This document shows positions 11,701 to 20,478 of a stretch of 64,000 bases of DNA, in pieces; position 1 is the first letter of the stretch, and the number at the start of each line of letters is the position of its first letter. Made by a program: the position numbers and the translations under genes. Below the pieces are notes generated by a model. That model was given only the letters and a program-made list of their open reading frames with translations, searched no databases and was not told where the DNA came from. Source of the stretch: Tritrichomonas musculus (taxonomy: Eukaryota; Parabasalia; Tritrichomonadida; Tritrichomonadidae); the NCBI GenBank assembly GCA_039105265.1, contig JAPFFF010000001.1, positions 2,170,001 through 2,234,000 on the forward strand. The letters run 5' to 3'.

Positions 11701-13496
11701 CTTCTTCTGTAACTAAAATTAGTGAATCTGCATTCAGTGGATGTTCATCACTTACACAAATCACAATTCCTTCTTCTGTAACTGAAATTAGTGAATCTGC
11801 TTTCAGTGAGTGTTTATCATTGAGAGAAATCACAATATGTTCTTCTGTAATTGAAAATATATGCGAAGTTCTTAATAAATGCCCATCAATAACGCGTTTA
11901 GTAATTTCTTCCGCTGTAACAGAAATTGGTGAATCTGCATTCAGTGGATGTTCATCACTGAGAGAAATCACAATTCCTTCTTCTGTAACTAAAATTGGTG
12001 AATCTGCATTCAGTGGATGTTCATCACTGAGAGAAATCACAATTCCTTCTTCTGTAACTGAAATTAGAGAATCTGCTTTCAGTGAGTGTTTATCATTGAG
12101 AGAAATCACAATTTGTTCTTCTGTAATTGAAAATATATGCGAAGTTCTTAATAAATGCCCATCAATAACGCGTTTAGTAATTTCTTCCGCTGTAACAGAA
12201 ATTGGTGAATCTGCATTCAGTGGATGTTCATCACTGAGAGAAATCACAATTCCTTCTTCTGTAACTAAAATTGGTGAATCTGCATTCAGTGGATGTTCAT
12301 CACTGAGAGAAATCACAATTCCTTCTTTTGTAACTAAAATTGGTGAATCTGCATTCAGTGGATGTTCATCACTTACACAAATCACAATTCCTTCTTCTGT
12401 AACTGAAATTGGTGAATCAGCTTTCAATAAATGTTCATCACTGAAACAAATCACAATTCCTTCTTCTATGACTAAAATTGGAAAAGAAGCTTTCTATAAA
12501 TGTTCATCGTTGACCCAAATCACAATTCCTTCTTCTGTAACTGAAATTAGAGAATCTGCATTCAGTGGATGTTCATCACTTACACAAATCACAATTCCTT
12601 CTTCTGTAACTGAAATTAGTGAATCTGCTTTCAGTGAGTGTTTATCATTGAGAGAAATCACAATATGTTCTTCTGTAATTGAAAATATATGCGAAGTTCT
12701 TAATAAATGCCCATCAATAACGCGTTTAGTAATTTCTTCCGCTGTAACAGAAATTGGTGAATCTGCATTCAGTGGATGTTCATCACTGAGAGAAATCACA
12801 ATTCCTTCTTCTGTAACTAAAATTGGTGAATCTGCATTCAGTGGATGTTCATCACTGAGAGAAATCACAATTCCTTCTTCTGTAACTAAAATTATCGACT
12901 TTGCTTTCATTGAATGTTCATCACTTACACAAATCACAATTCCTTCTTCTGTAACTGAAATTGGTGAATCAGCTTTCAATAAATGTTCATCACTGAAACA
13001 AATCACAATCCCTTCTTCTATGACTAAAATTGGAAAAGAAGCTTTCTATAAATGTTCATCGTTGACCCAAATCACAATTCCTTCTTCTGTAACTAAAATT
13101 GGTGAATCTGCTTTCAGTGGATGTTCATCACTGACAGAAATTACGATTCCTTCTTCTGTAACTAAAATTGATAATTATTCTTTCAGTGAATGTTCATCTT
13201 TGAAACAAATCACAATTCCTTCTTCTGTAACTAAAATTGGTGAATCTGCTTTCAGTGGATGTTCATCATTGAAACAAATCACAATTCCTTCTTCTGTAAC
13301 TAAAATTGATAATTATTCTTTCAGTGGATGTTCATCACTTACACAAATCGCAATTCCTTCTTCTGTAACTAAAATTGGTAGTTATGCTTTCAGTGAATGT
13401 TCATCACTGACGCAAATCATGATTCCATCATCACTAACAAATATAATCGAAAATGCATTAATAAAATGCCCAAAAGCTAAAATTTGTAGTTTCTAG
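5787..13496 (+). CDS. Giant TKL-like kinase with about 85 BspA-type LRRs
   Basis: A 2,569-aa protein starting MSEFLDLSKF. The kinase domain spans about residues 14-280: glycine loop GQGAFGKV (17-24), Lys39, HRDLKPAN from 142, DFG 162-164, then GTPIYCAPE. All catalytic residues are present, so an active Ser/Thr kinase is expected. An acidic EESEDKIK linker follows (about 310-390), then a helical region (about 400-565), then an LRR_5 array to the C-terminus. Repeat units are 23 residues with strand core ITIPSSVT and AFSGCSSL, closing on a diverged cap ending KICSF. No signal peptide or membrane segment is seen. The ATG was chosen because it matches the paralogous gene on the other strand and lies behind an initiator. 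In the family, BspA LRRs bind proteins; the ligand here is unknown. Confidence 0.93.
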   Translation: MSEFLDLSKFTKQAKLGQGAFGKVYKVEENGTGNTYAAKISLTKLQKSDVTLITDLKREVSILSQLSHPSVLKFIGYSPIDFKHESYPVIITEYSLNGSLKDIIDLQRDFSAPSTWTDTKRLINIYGIASAMTYLHAYNIIHRDLKPANILEDDKFFPKIADFGLSKINENFSSRGQSAVGFKGTPIYCAPEVWLNNEYSKAGDVYSFSIIVYELLTLDEPFENLNFFTLYSKIVIKGERPEFKHPIPPCYRDLITRCWSSDPNARPTFQDIVKELRTNKEFIIDTIDENEFYEYIDNIDYIGSSFDPNKKLKLSISTKETNYKAKDKIKDESEKLDESEEESEDKIKEESEDKIKEESEDKPKLKVRQESEDESEGEIKNKVKEETGTVHTDIISVGKFNSLPLDQQEIVISNIIERMSNISSGREVNNIKNLLIYMLKFEFNKNDHYLSINSEDDEDSIDEILREGFKISLSHAAIEMMNDKPNFEMKELNEYLRYFRKVSIELLYPSATFDKNYESILKLNNETEERIEVNIFIDGILKTDMKFRNDNKIQTIRLGQDVKEISGQEFKSETKEEGGSFYGCLSLKQIYIPSSVDSIGDYAFYGCSSLTLITIPSVTKIGDYAFSRCPSLTQISISSSVMEIGLNAFALCSSLAQISIPSSVKEIGAKSFYKCSSLTHISISSSVTKINNETFEGCSSLVRISIPSSVTKIGDSAFKECSSLRRISIPSSVTKIGDFAFSGCSSLTEITIPSSVTEIGSSAFSGCSSLTEIAIPSSITEIGKSSYSGCSSLRDITIPSFVTKIGESAFSGCSSLKQITIPSFVTKIGESSFSGCLSLKQITIPSSITEIGKEAFYKCSSLIQITIPSSVTEIGESAFSGCSSLTEITIPSSVTEISESAFSECLSLREITICSSVIENICEVLNKCPSITRLVISSAVTEIGESAFSGCSSLREITIPSSVTKIGESAFSGCSSLREITIPSSVTKIIDFAFIECSSLTQITIPSSVTEIGESAFNKCSSLKQITIPSSMTKIGKEAFYKCSSLTQITIPSSVTEIRESAFSGCSSLTQITIPSSVTKIDNYSFSGCSSLKQITIPSSVTEIGESAFSECSSLSQITIPSSVTEIRESAFSGCLSLTQITIPSSVTKISESAFSGCSSLTQITIPSSVTEISESAFSECLSLREITICSSVIENICEVLNKCPSITRLVISSAVTEIGESAFSGCSSLREITIPSSVTKIGESAFSGCSSLREITIPSSVTEIRESAFSECLSLREITICSSVIENICEVLNKCPSITRLVISSAVTEIGESAFSGCSSLREITIPSSVTKIGESAFSGCSSLREITIPSFVTKIGESAFSGCSSLTQITIPSSVTEIGESAFNKCSSLKQITIPSSMTKIGKEAFYKCSSLTQITIPSSVTEIRESAFSGCSSLTQITIPSSVTEISESAFSECLSLREITICSSVIENICEVLNKCPSITRLVISSAVTEIGESAFSGCSSLREITIPSSVTKIGESAFSGCSSLREITIPSSVTKIIDFAFIECSSLTQITIPSSVTEIGESAFNKCSSLKQITIPSSMTKIGKEAFYKCSSLTQITIPSSVTKIGESAFSGCSSLTEITIPSSVTKIDNYSFSECSSLKQITIPSSVTKIGESAFNKCSSLKQITIPSSITEIGKEAFYKCSSLIQITIPSSVTEIGESAFSGCSSLTEITIPSSVTEISESAFSECLSLREITICSSVIENICEVLNKCPSITRLVISSAVTEIGESAFSGCSSLREITIPSSVTKIGESAFSGCSSLREITIPSSVTKIIDFAFIECSSLTQITIPSSVTEIGESAFNKCSSLKQITIPSSMTKIGKEAFYKCSSLTQITIPSSVTEIRESAFSGCSSLTQITIPSSVTKIDNYSFSGCSSLKQITIPSSVTEIGESAFSECSSLSQITIPSSVTEIRESAFSGCLSLTQITIPSSVTKISESAFSGCSSLTQITIPSSVTEISESAFSECLSLREITICSSVIENICEVLNKCPSITRLVISSAVTEIGESAFSGCSSLREITIPSSVTKIGESAFSGCSSLREITIPSSVTEIRESAFSECLSLREITICSSVIENICEVLNKCPSITRLVISSAVTEIGESAFSGCSSLREITIPSSVTKIGESAFSGCSSLREITIPSFVTKIGESAFSGCSSLTQITIPSSVTEIGESAFNKCSSLKQITIPSSMTKIGKEAFYKCSSLTQITIPSSVTEIRESAFSGCSSLTQITIPSSVTEISESAFSECLSLREITICSSVIENICEVLNKCPSITRLVISSAVTEIGESAFSGCSSLREITIPSSVTKIGESAFSGCSSLREITIPSSVTKIIDFAFIECSSLTQITIPSSVTEIGESAFNKCSSLKQITIPSSMTKIGKEAFYKCSSLTQITIPSSVTKIGESAFSGCSSLTEITIPSSVTKIDNYSFSECSSLKQITIPSSVTKIGESAFSGCSSLKQITIPSSVTKIDNYSFSGCSSLTQIAIPSSVTKIGSYAFSECSSLTQIMIPSSLTNIIENALIKCPKAKICSF
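8305..13241 (+). repeat. Higher-order LRR repeat: two 2,484-bp tandem copies built on 69/276/828-bp units
   Basis: A diverged LRR pair containing NICEVLNKCPSITRL recurs eight times. The GCGAAG inside it lies at 8551, 9379, 9655, 10207, 11035, 11863, 12139 and 12691. The spacings are 828, 276, 552, 828, 828, 276 and 552 bp, all multiples of 69 bp (one LRR). The pattern repeats with a period of 2,484 bp (36 LRRs). The two long copies look almost identical by eye, which implies very recent duplication or homogenisation. Confidence 0.88.
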
Positions 13497-13892
13497 CATA
13501 CATAATTATTTTGATGATGTAATATTTTTTAATTTCAAAAGAGATGATTATGGGGTGGAAATAAAATTTTCCACTTTTTTCACTTCACATTTCGTTTTTT
13601 TTAAGGGAGCAGTCTCATTTTGAATTTTTATAACTTTTTCACAATTTTTGGATAGGAAATAAATTGAATTTTTTTCAATCAATAAAATAGATATATACAT
13701 ATTTTATAAATTATTAGTTTTCATATACATCAGAGAATATATATATAAAGGCAAATCATAGAATTCATTAGACATGATGAATATTCTCTCAATTTTTTGA
13801 CACCAGTAATTTTGAATAATTTTATTTTAAAAGCATCTCAATGAAAAATCAATAATTTACATAAATGCTTTCTCAACTTTTTTTAATTATAT
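13497..13892. other. AT-rich intergenic region
   Basis: This lies between the convergent ends of the giant kinase-LRR gene and the Pmp-like pseudogene. No coding signal is seen. The string TTTTTTTTAAGGGAGCAGTC near 13595 resembles one near 42310, but no full element could be outlined. Confidence 0.5.
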
Positions 13893-15831
13893 TTATATTG
13901 AGAAATTGGTGTCATTAGAATTGTCACCTTCTACATAAATTGCATAACCGTCAAAAGCATTATTTGAAACAAACGAACAATTTTCAATATCAACAGAAAT
14001 CATGAATGAACTGAGTGACTTACATTCATTCAAAAAGTCGGGATTTATATAGATTGCTCCCCCTCGTCCATCTTTCTTCAAATTGAAGTAATCAGTGGTC
14101 AACAAAGAAGAAGAAGATTGGTGGATGCAATTGGCAACATTATTATTAAAAGTACAATTGACAATAGAAACCGTTCTTAACGTCTGAATTGCAATTGCAC
14201 CGCCATGTCTATCGGCCTTATTATTTTCAAATTTACAGAATTTAAAAGCAACATCAAAATCGCTCAAAGAGCATGAATAGCCAAGTTGGATACCACCACC
14301 ATCACCGTTGTAATAGCTTGCTTCATTTTCAGCTGTTCGACTTTTTGAAAGGTCTTGTTTTGATGTGTTGTTTTTGAAACAACATTTATCAAAAATTAAC
14401 GATTCAATTCCATCAAACAAAGTTCCAATTCCTCCCCCATACAAACTCTTGCATGTGTTATTTATGAAGGACCAATTTGTGAGTATCAGTTCATGTGTTT
14501 TATTGTTCGTTTTAATTGATCCAAAGTAAACATCACAACTGTTTGAAAGAGTGTTTTGAATGACACTTCTGCTCAACAACAAATTACTCGTCATCAAAGA
14601 AATATTGAAACAAAGAAATAACTGATTTGAGGAGCAATTGTCAAAAACAACACTTTCAATTTGGAATGATGTGATCGACTCAGTAAATTGCCGTACAAAA
14701 ATTGCGGTTTGTGATATGATATTAGTGAAGTGAACGTTAGAAAAAATGATCGAACTTGACGGTTGATCAACAATATAAACCGCTTCTTTAAATTTTACAC
14801 TCATTAATTTTTATATTTTTAGCGGTTTTATCGGTTACATTGAAATAAATAGAACCATTTCCAAGTGCCACATTGTCAATGAAAGTGCAACCGTTAACGC
14901 CAAGATATGTGAAGCTGTAAAATTCATACGGTTCCATACAAATTGCACCTCCATTTTGACCACATCTGTTGCCAACAAATTGGCACTTGAAAAACATGAC
15001 TGACTGCTTGATTCTGAAGTAAATTGCTCCTCCATTTCGTTCGGCATTGTTGTTTACAAAGTAGCAATATGAAATGTAAAACCGTTCATTTCCATCTTTT
15101 TCAAAGTTGCCAAAAAGTGACCCACCATTTTTAACCTTTGAATTTATGTTTTTTGATGAAGTAACAGTTACGATAGAACAGTGAAAAAGAGGACAATTTT
15201 GTCTCTATTTTTAAACCATATCCTCCATACTCACAATTCATGTCAAAATCACGAAATGTGTTGTTGTCAAATGATACTTGAATGCCATCACCAATTTTGA
15301 ATATAAATGGCGGTTAAACGGTTGAAACTTTTTCAAAGGTATTACCTCGAATTTTGATTGGCCAGTCATAAGACTTTGCTGAATCGTAATTAATGATTGT
15401 TCCTTGATAACAATCTGTGAAATTGTTGTCTAAGAGTATGAATCCTGAATCTTTTGGTAATGAATTGTATTATTATTACAATTCTTAAAAAAACTTTCAA
15501 TTATTTGGAGCGTTGGTGCTGTTGAGAATACTATTGATGATGATTTGTGATGATCTGTAAATTGAAATGAGCAGTTTCGAATTGTAAATGAAGAAGTATT
15601 ACTCTTAAATATTATAAGATAATCATCTTCAATACAATCTTCAAATGTACAATTTGTGATTTCATAAAAATCTGTTTCATTGATTATCGATTGGCACTTG
15701 TCAGATGGATATATAAAATCATCATCTTTTAGGTTGTTGATTCTATTAAACTGACCTTCTTTTCGCTCATGATACATGTAATCATAGGTTTTATGCAATT
15801 TAAAACATAAAATGCATAAAACAAAGAGCAT
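13893..15831 (-). pseudogene. Pmp-like (polymorphic outer membrane protein repeat) protein, broken
   Basis: Read leftward from 15831, the pieces carry the paired motifs of Pmp-like beta-helix proteins: GGAI/GGGI (GGAIYFR, GGAICMEP, GGGIQLG, GGAIAIQ, GGAIYIN) and FxxN or CTF/CSF (CTFNNN, CKFENN, CSFVSNN). The N-terminus, MLFVLCILCF, looks like a signal peptide, so the parent was probably a secreted or surface protein. The frame is lost several times: a shift near 15448, a TAA near 15314, a shift near 15200, and another near 14800 where the fragments overlap. The rest is well preserved, including a long clean C-terminal piece (14804-13893), so inactivation looks recent. No C-terminal membrane anchor is visible. 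Trichomonads are known to encode many Pmp-like surface proteins. Confidence 0.8.
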
Positions 15832-16387
15832 ATTATGTATTTTTAAAAAAATGAATTAAATATATTCAATTTTTCAAAGATCATTTAAAATTGAATAAAA
15901 GTAGTGAATTTTTATTCATCTTTTATTAGACTTGTGCAAAGTCCAGGACAATAAAACTTTTCAAGGACAACCGCAGGACTTAGGACTTTGTCAGGACCAT
16001 TTTTTTTTTAAGAAAAAAAATGACATATTAAATTTTATTGAAAAAAAAAACAAATACAAAAATCACTTCTTATGAACAAAGTATTAAGAAAATAACACTA
16101 TGATGTTATCAATATATATAATGCAAATGTCAACAACTAATTTTAATGAAAATGATTTATTATATTATTGGAAAAATGAGTTAAACGTTTTTTATAATTT
16201 TGAAACGATGAATGGCCTTAGAAAATTGACTTAATTATCTCTACCCTATCATTCAATATAATAAAGATTACAAAAAGCATGATAATTGCTTTTATTGACT
16301 ATTATATCTAAACCAATATAAATAATATTCATTAATTAAATTAATTAAAAAAAAGTAAAGATAAATTAGGCGATTTTTTTTAAATAT
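15832..16387. other. Non-coding AT-rich region
   Basis: No gene is seen. Around 15930-16000, AGTCCAGGAC, GCAGGACTTAGGAC and GTCAGGACC form a cluster of short GGAC/GTCC repeats, perhaps a transposon end, but no partner end was found. Confidence 0.4.
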
Positions 16388-17620
16388 TTAATTTGTAATT
16401 TCAGCATTTGATGCATTTTGACGTTTCTTCTTAACAACTATGATAACGACAATCACAATGATAGCAATAGCAACAACGGCTGCGGCAACAGAAATTCCAA
16501 TAATTGCTGCCTTTGAAAGTCCAGAACCTATCGTCGCATCTTTGAATTTAATTTCATTATTTGATGACGATTCGACAATCTTATCAACCCATTTCTTAAC
16601 GTCATCATAATCTGCACTGCTAGAGAAGCGTTGTCCTTTGAACCAATTTGCATTACTTGTTTTTGCAGCCAAGTTTTTTCCACTATTTTTCATATCATCT
16701 GAAGTAGAAGTACAGAAAGGTATGACTGTTTTGCCATTGAATTTATATTTTTCAATAAAAGTGTAAACAGCGTGAGGAGCTTCTCTCCACCACAATGGAT
16801 ATCCGACAAAAATTGTCTCAGCTCCATCGACACCTTCAACATCGTGTATTGCTGGTCTTAATGATGAGTCTTGGTGTTCTCTTGTAACGCGACTATTTTG
16901 ATCATTGTAATTAAGATCACTTGATGTGTATGGTTGAACTGGCCTGATTTCAGCAATTTTTCCAAACTTCAATAAACTATGAATGCTTTCTGCTACTCTC
17001 CTTGTGTTTCCTGTGGCTGAAAAATAGGTAATTAGTATTTTATCGTTAGGATTTGTTGGACTTAAGTCAAGAGAATCCGTCCATTCTTTAACATCTGATT
17101 CTGAAGGCGATGTTCGAAAGCGTTTCCATGAGTCATTCCATTTTGCGTTAGGTGCGAGTTCTGTTAATATATTTTTGCTGCTATCTGTTGAAGTTGAAAT
17201 AGATGTGCAAAAAGTGTTGATATTTTTGCTTGAAAAGTCATATTTTTTCATAAATGTTCTAATAATGTTTGGTGCCATTCCCCACCATAATGGATATCCT
17301 AGGAAAATTGTTTCGTATTGTCCAAAATTGGCAATATCGCCTGAAATCTCAGGAAGAATTGTTGGATCATTATGCTCTTTGACAACAAGACTATCTTGGT
17401 TTCCATAATTTAAATCAGCACTTGTATATGGCTCCTTTGGAACAATTTCTATTAGATCACCTCCAATTAATGAATTAATTTTTGTTGCAACTCCTTTTGT
17501 ATTTCCTGTGCATGAAAAATACACTATTAAAACATTTCCTGCTTTAGTTTTGAGTTTGTCAACTGTGATTTGATTACTTTGAGGTGATGAAAAAGCAAAA
17601 ATACTAAAGAAAAGAAGCAT
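16388..17620 (-). CDS. Membrane-anchored protein with two flavodoxin-like domains
   Basis: A 410-aa protein starting MLLFFSIFAFSS, a short signal peptide. The ATG at 17620 is preferred over an upstream GTG. Two homologous flavodoxin-like domains follow, each opening with an FMN phosphate-binding loop after a beta strand: VYFSCTGNTKG (about residue 34) and TYFSATGNTRR (about 200). Both share PYTSxDLNY, the GYPLWW strand/loop, and a basic segment ending near the WxxxxRF motif. They look like the bacterial Flavodoxin_4-type proteins. The C-terminus is one strong membrane helix (about 370-395, rich in A/I/V) with a KKKRQ stop-transfer tail. The redox domains should therefore face the exterior or the lumen. 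They probably bind FMN; the partner is unknown. A bacterial origin by transfer is plausible but not shown. Confidence 0.85.
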   Translation of the reverse strand: MLLFFSIFAFSSPQSNQITVDKLKTKAGNVLIVYFSCTGNTKGVATKINSLIGGDLIEIVPKEPYTSADLNYGNQDSLVVKEHNDPTILPEISGDIANFGQYETIFLGYPLWWGMAPNIIRTFMKKYDFSSKNINTFCTSISTSTDSSKNILTELAPNAKWNDSWKRFRTSPSESDVKEWTDSLDLSPTNPNDKILITYFSATGNTRRVAESIHSLLKFGKIAEIRPVQPYTSSDLNYNDQNSRVTREHQDSSLRPAIHDVEGVDGAETIFVGYPLWWREAPHAVYTFIEKYKFNGKTVIPFCTSTSDDMKNSGKNLAAKTSNANWFKGQRFSSSADYDDVKKWVDKIVESSSNNEIKFKDATIGSGLSKAAIIGISVAAAVVAIAIIVIVVIIVVKKKRQNASNAEITN

Positions 17621-18477
17621 TTTCACAAATTAATAAAATGGTTTTGTCATAAATAAATCGTACTGCTCATACTTTTTTAATTAAAAAAGTGTTTTATCGT
17701 AATTATTTTACGATAAATATTTCATATTGAATAAAATCAATCGTTTGACTAACCACTCTTTAGCTTTTTGAATTAAATAAATAAATCTTAGTTGAACAAT
17801 GATATAATGGAAAATGAAAAGAAGTAATTTCAAACGAAAATGAAAAATTAATAATCATCATCTGTTAAAAAAAAAATGATGCACCTCTATCATTTTTTTT
17901 GTTAATTTTGATGGAAAATAAAGAATCTTATTCGGAAATATTCAAAAATTAAGGGTTTCCATGATGTCTATTAAAAAACTGTATTTGATAATACTCATTC
18001 AATTTTTCTATGAGTTCATTCATTTTTTATTTTCATAATAGACTCAATTAAATAGATAATTAAACATAAATTGAAGTAGCTTTTATAACTTTATTTATTT
18101 TTTAAATAAAATAAAAAGCATAGCAAATAAAGGAAGGATCTTTTATAAAACGATATACTATTAATGTTTTACTGGATGTTAAGATGATTCAGTAGTGCTT
18201 AAATAGTATTGAAGCTCATTTTAAATAGGAAAACATTCCAAAAAAGCTTTTTATAAAGTAAAGTATCGTTAAAAAGTTCTTTACGATGGAAAAAAGTCCT
18301 TTACGGTGAAGTGAAAGTACCCAAATATAGATTATGGAGCCGTTTAATTGAATAAAACTTTACGGTGATATAAGAGATAGTAAACTTTTTGATAATTTTA
18401 TTCAAACTTTTTGATAGGAGCTTATGAACTTTTTAATAAAGAAAAATTTTTTGTTCAATTTTTTTATGCTGCTTTAG
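17621..18477. other. AT-rich intergenic region
   Basis: No gene is seen. It holds a small hairpin (AAATGATGCACCTCTATCATTT, about 17873-17899) and repeated TTTACGATGG/TTTACGGTG strings at 18280-18370 upstream of the transposase remnant. These could belong to a transposon end, but no matching inverted partner was found. Confidence 0.4.
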
Positions 18478-19824
18478 ATGAAGCATCATCCAAATCCTCA
18501 TGATAAGGATCTAGAACCAGTCAGAGAATTTGTTGAGCCATTTTACACAACCGACGCAAGAGAACAATTCTACTTTTCAATAGCAATTGAAAGTGAAGAG
18601 TTTAAAAATGCAGTTTTCTTCAGGCAGCAAGTTGGAGTGCTGTGTAGATTTCTTAGAACAGTTCGGTTTTCATTTGAAAGAATTGCCAAAATATTCGGGA
18701 AAAACAAAAACAGTATCAAATATCAATTAGAAAAATATTTAAATGGACCGAATATAAATGGGCGACCACCTTTGTTAAACAGCCAACAAAGAATATTTCT
18801 TGAAAACGAAATTGAGAGAAAACTTCTTGCTGGGATAAATCCAACATTTGATTAAATAACACACTTTGTACATGAAACCTTTGGTAAAAAAGCTGATCAA
18901 GACACAGTTAGACATTTCTTATCATATTATTTTAAAGAAAAATACAAGAGTGTTATCGGAATCGGAATGGATGCTAATAGGATTTCGGTGCCTGAAGAAG
19001 ACATTGATAATTATTACTGCAATCTTGAAAGAATCTTACCATCTATTCGTGCGCAATTTTGTTACAACGTTGACGAAGTTGGATATCTCGAAAGAGAAGA
19101 TGCTAGAGAAGTATATGTTATAGTGAGAGCTGACTACCCAATGAAGACCTGCTACTATTCAATTGATCAAAATTCAAAGAGAGCGAAAGCAATTCATTGC
19201 ATTTGCACTGATGCAGAGTTTATTCCACCAACTATTATTACATCAAGAATGACGGTTGAATCATCTATTGATACCATACTACCAAAAGAAAGTTATAAAC
19301 TTGTTTATCAAACTCATGGATTTGTTAATACTGAGATATTTAGAGATTGGTTTCTTAATTCATTTTTATACTTATTAAAATTGAAAAGATTTAAATACGG
19401 TTACAAAGGTTATGCTTTATTAATTCTAGACGGTTTCATTGCTCATAAAAAAATTATAGAGGAAGAAAATAAACCAGAATTTAAACTAATCGTTCTTTTT
19501 TTGGTCGCTCACTCTAGCGACCAAACGCAGCCGCTAGATCTTGGAACATTTGGAATCGCAAAGAGATACGTTTATAAATTTGATAATCTAGACAATTCAC
19601 CATCAAAACTTGTAACAAATTTGAAATAAAAATCTAAATTCATTATGGTGCGCTTCGAGCCCACCAAACGTATTAAGTGCTTTCAGAAGCGCTGGAATAG
19701 TCAGAGATAATAATCAACTATTCATTGATAGAACGAAAGCTCGAGCAGTCAGACATTATAACAAACAAGTGATAGAAAGTAAAATATCTAGATCAGAACC
19801 AATATCAATCACTCAACAAATTTA
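18478..19824 (+). mobile_element. Pogo/DDE_1-type transposase remnant
   Basis: The N-terminal piece (18478-18855) has a helix-turn-helix-like region (IAKIFGKNKNSIKYQLEKYL). An in-frame TAA (18853-18855) separates it from the catalytic part, which continues in the same frame. There the DDE_1 signature is visible: YNVDEVGYL (first Asp), LLILDGFIAHK (second Asp, where DNAxAH is usual) and HSSDQTQPLDLGTF (third Asp). After 19629 the frame shifts, and the C-terminal helix region (SSPPNVLSAFRSAGI) is read in another frame to 19824. With one stop and one shift, the element is dead. Tc1/mariner-pogo elements target TA, but no TIR pair was recognised around this copy. Confidence 0.85.
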
Positions 19825-20113
19825 ATTAGCAAACTATGAATCAAATGAAGGGCCCAAAAATACTAGAACTCAACTTCATAAATTTTGAAAATTAAATATC
19901 TTCTTTATTATTATTATTATTATTTTTATTTTTCCCTTAAATTTTGGATTCAAAAATGTTCATTTAATGAGTTTAATTCAAAATATTCCAAAATAAGATC
20001 TTTTAGAGATTTTAATTTGATGAAGATAATTATCTTTAATTGTTAATTGTATTGATTATTATGCAAAAATAGCATTTAATTGCTATAACTATGGATATAT
20101 CTATGCATAATCT

Positions 20114-20352
20114 ATTAAGGTACAAATCTAGTACGTTTAGAAACCGCAAATTTTTTTGACACTCTATTAAAACTAAAGGACATGTTATATAAAAAAATAT
20201 TTTTATCATAAAAATTTTATAAAAAAAAAAATAAAGTTAAGAATTTCAAATCTGACACGTATTCAAAATAAAACTTTTTCAAAAGGGCAAGGGGTCTCAA
20301 ATATATAACGTGCTTTCTCTCAATCTATAACGTACTAGATTTGTACCTTAAT
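20114..20352. mobile_element. Short TTAA-flanked MITE
   Basis: A 24-bp perfect inverted pair starts ATTAAGGTACAAATCTAG at 20114 and ends with its complement at 20352. The tetranucleotide TTAA flanks GGTACAAATC at both ends, as expected for TTAA-targeting superfamilies (piggyBac, Kolobok). The 239-bp element has no reading frame. It lies between the dead transposase and the 7TM-LRR gene. Confidence 0.75.
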
Positions 20353-20478
20353 CCCATATTTTCATTTGCTTTTGTCTTATTTTTTACACAATTTTATTTT
20401 AAAAATTCATAAATCTATCAAAAATTTGAAAACTATTGAAAAAGTTTTATTTTCCATTTTATCTGCCCATATCCAATC

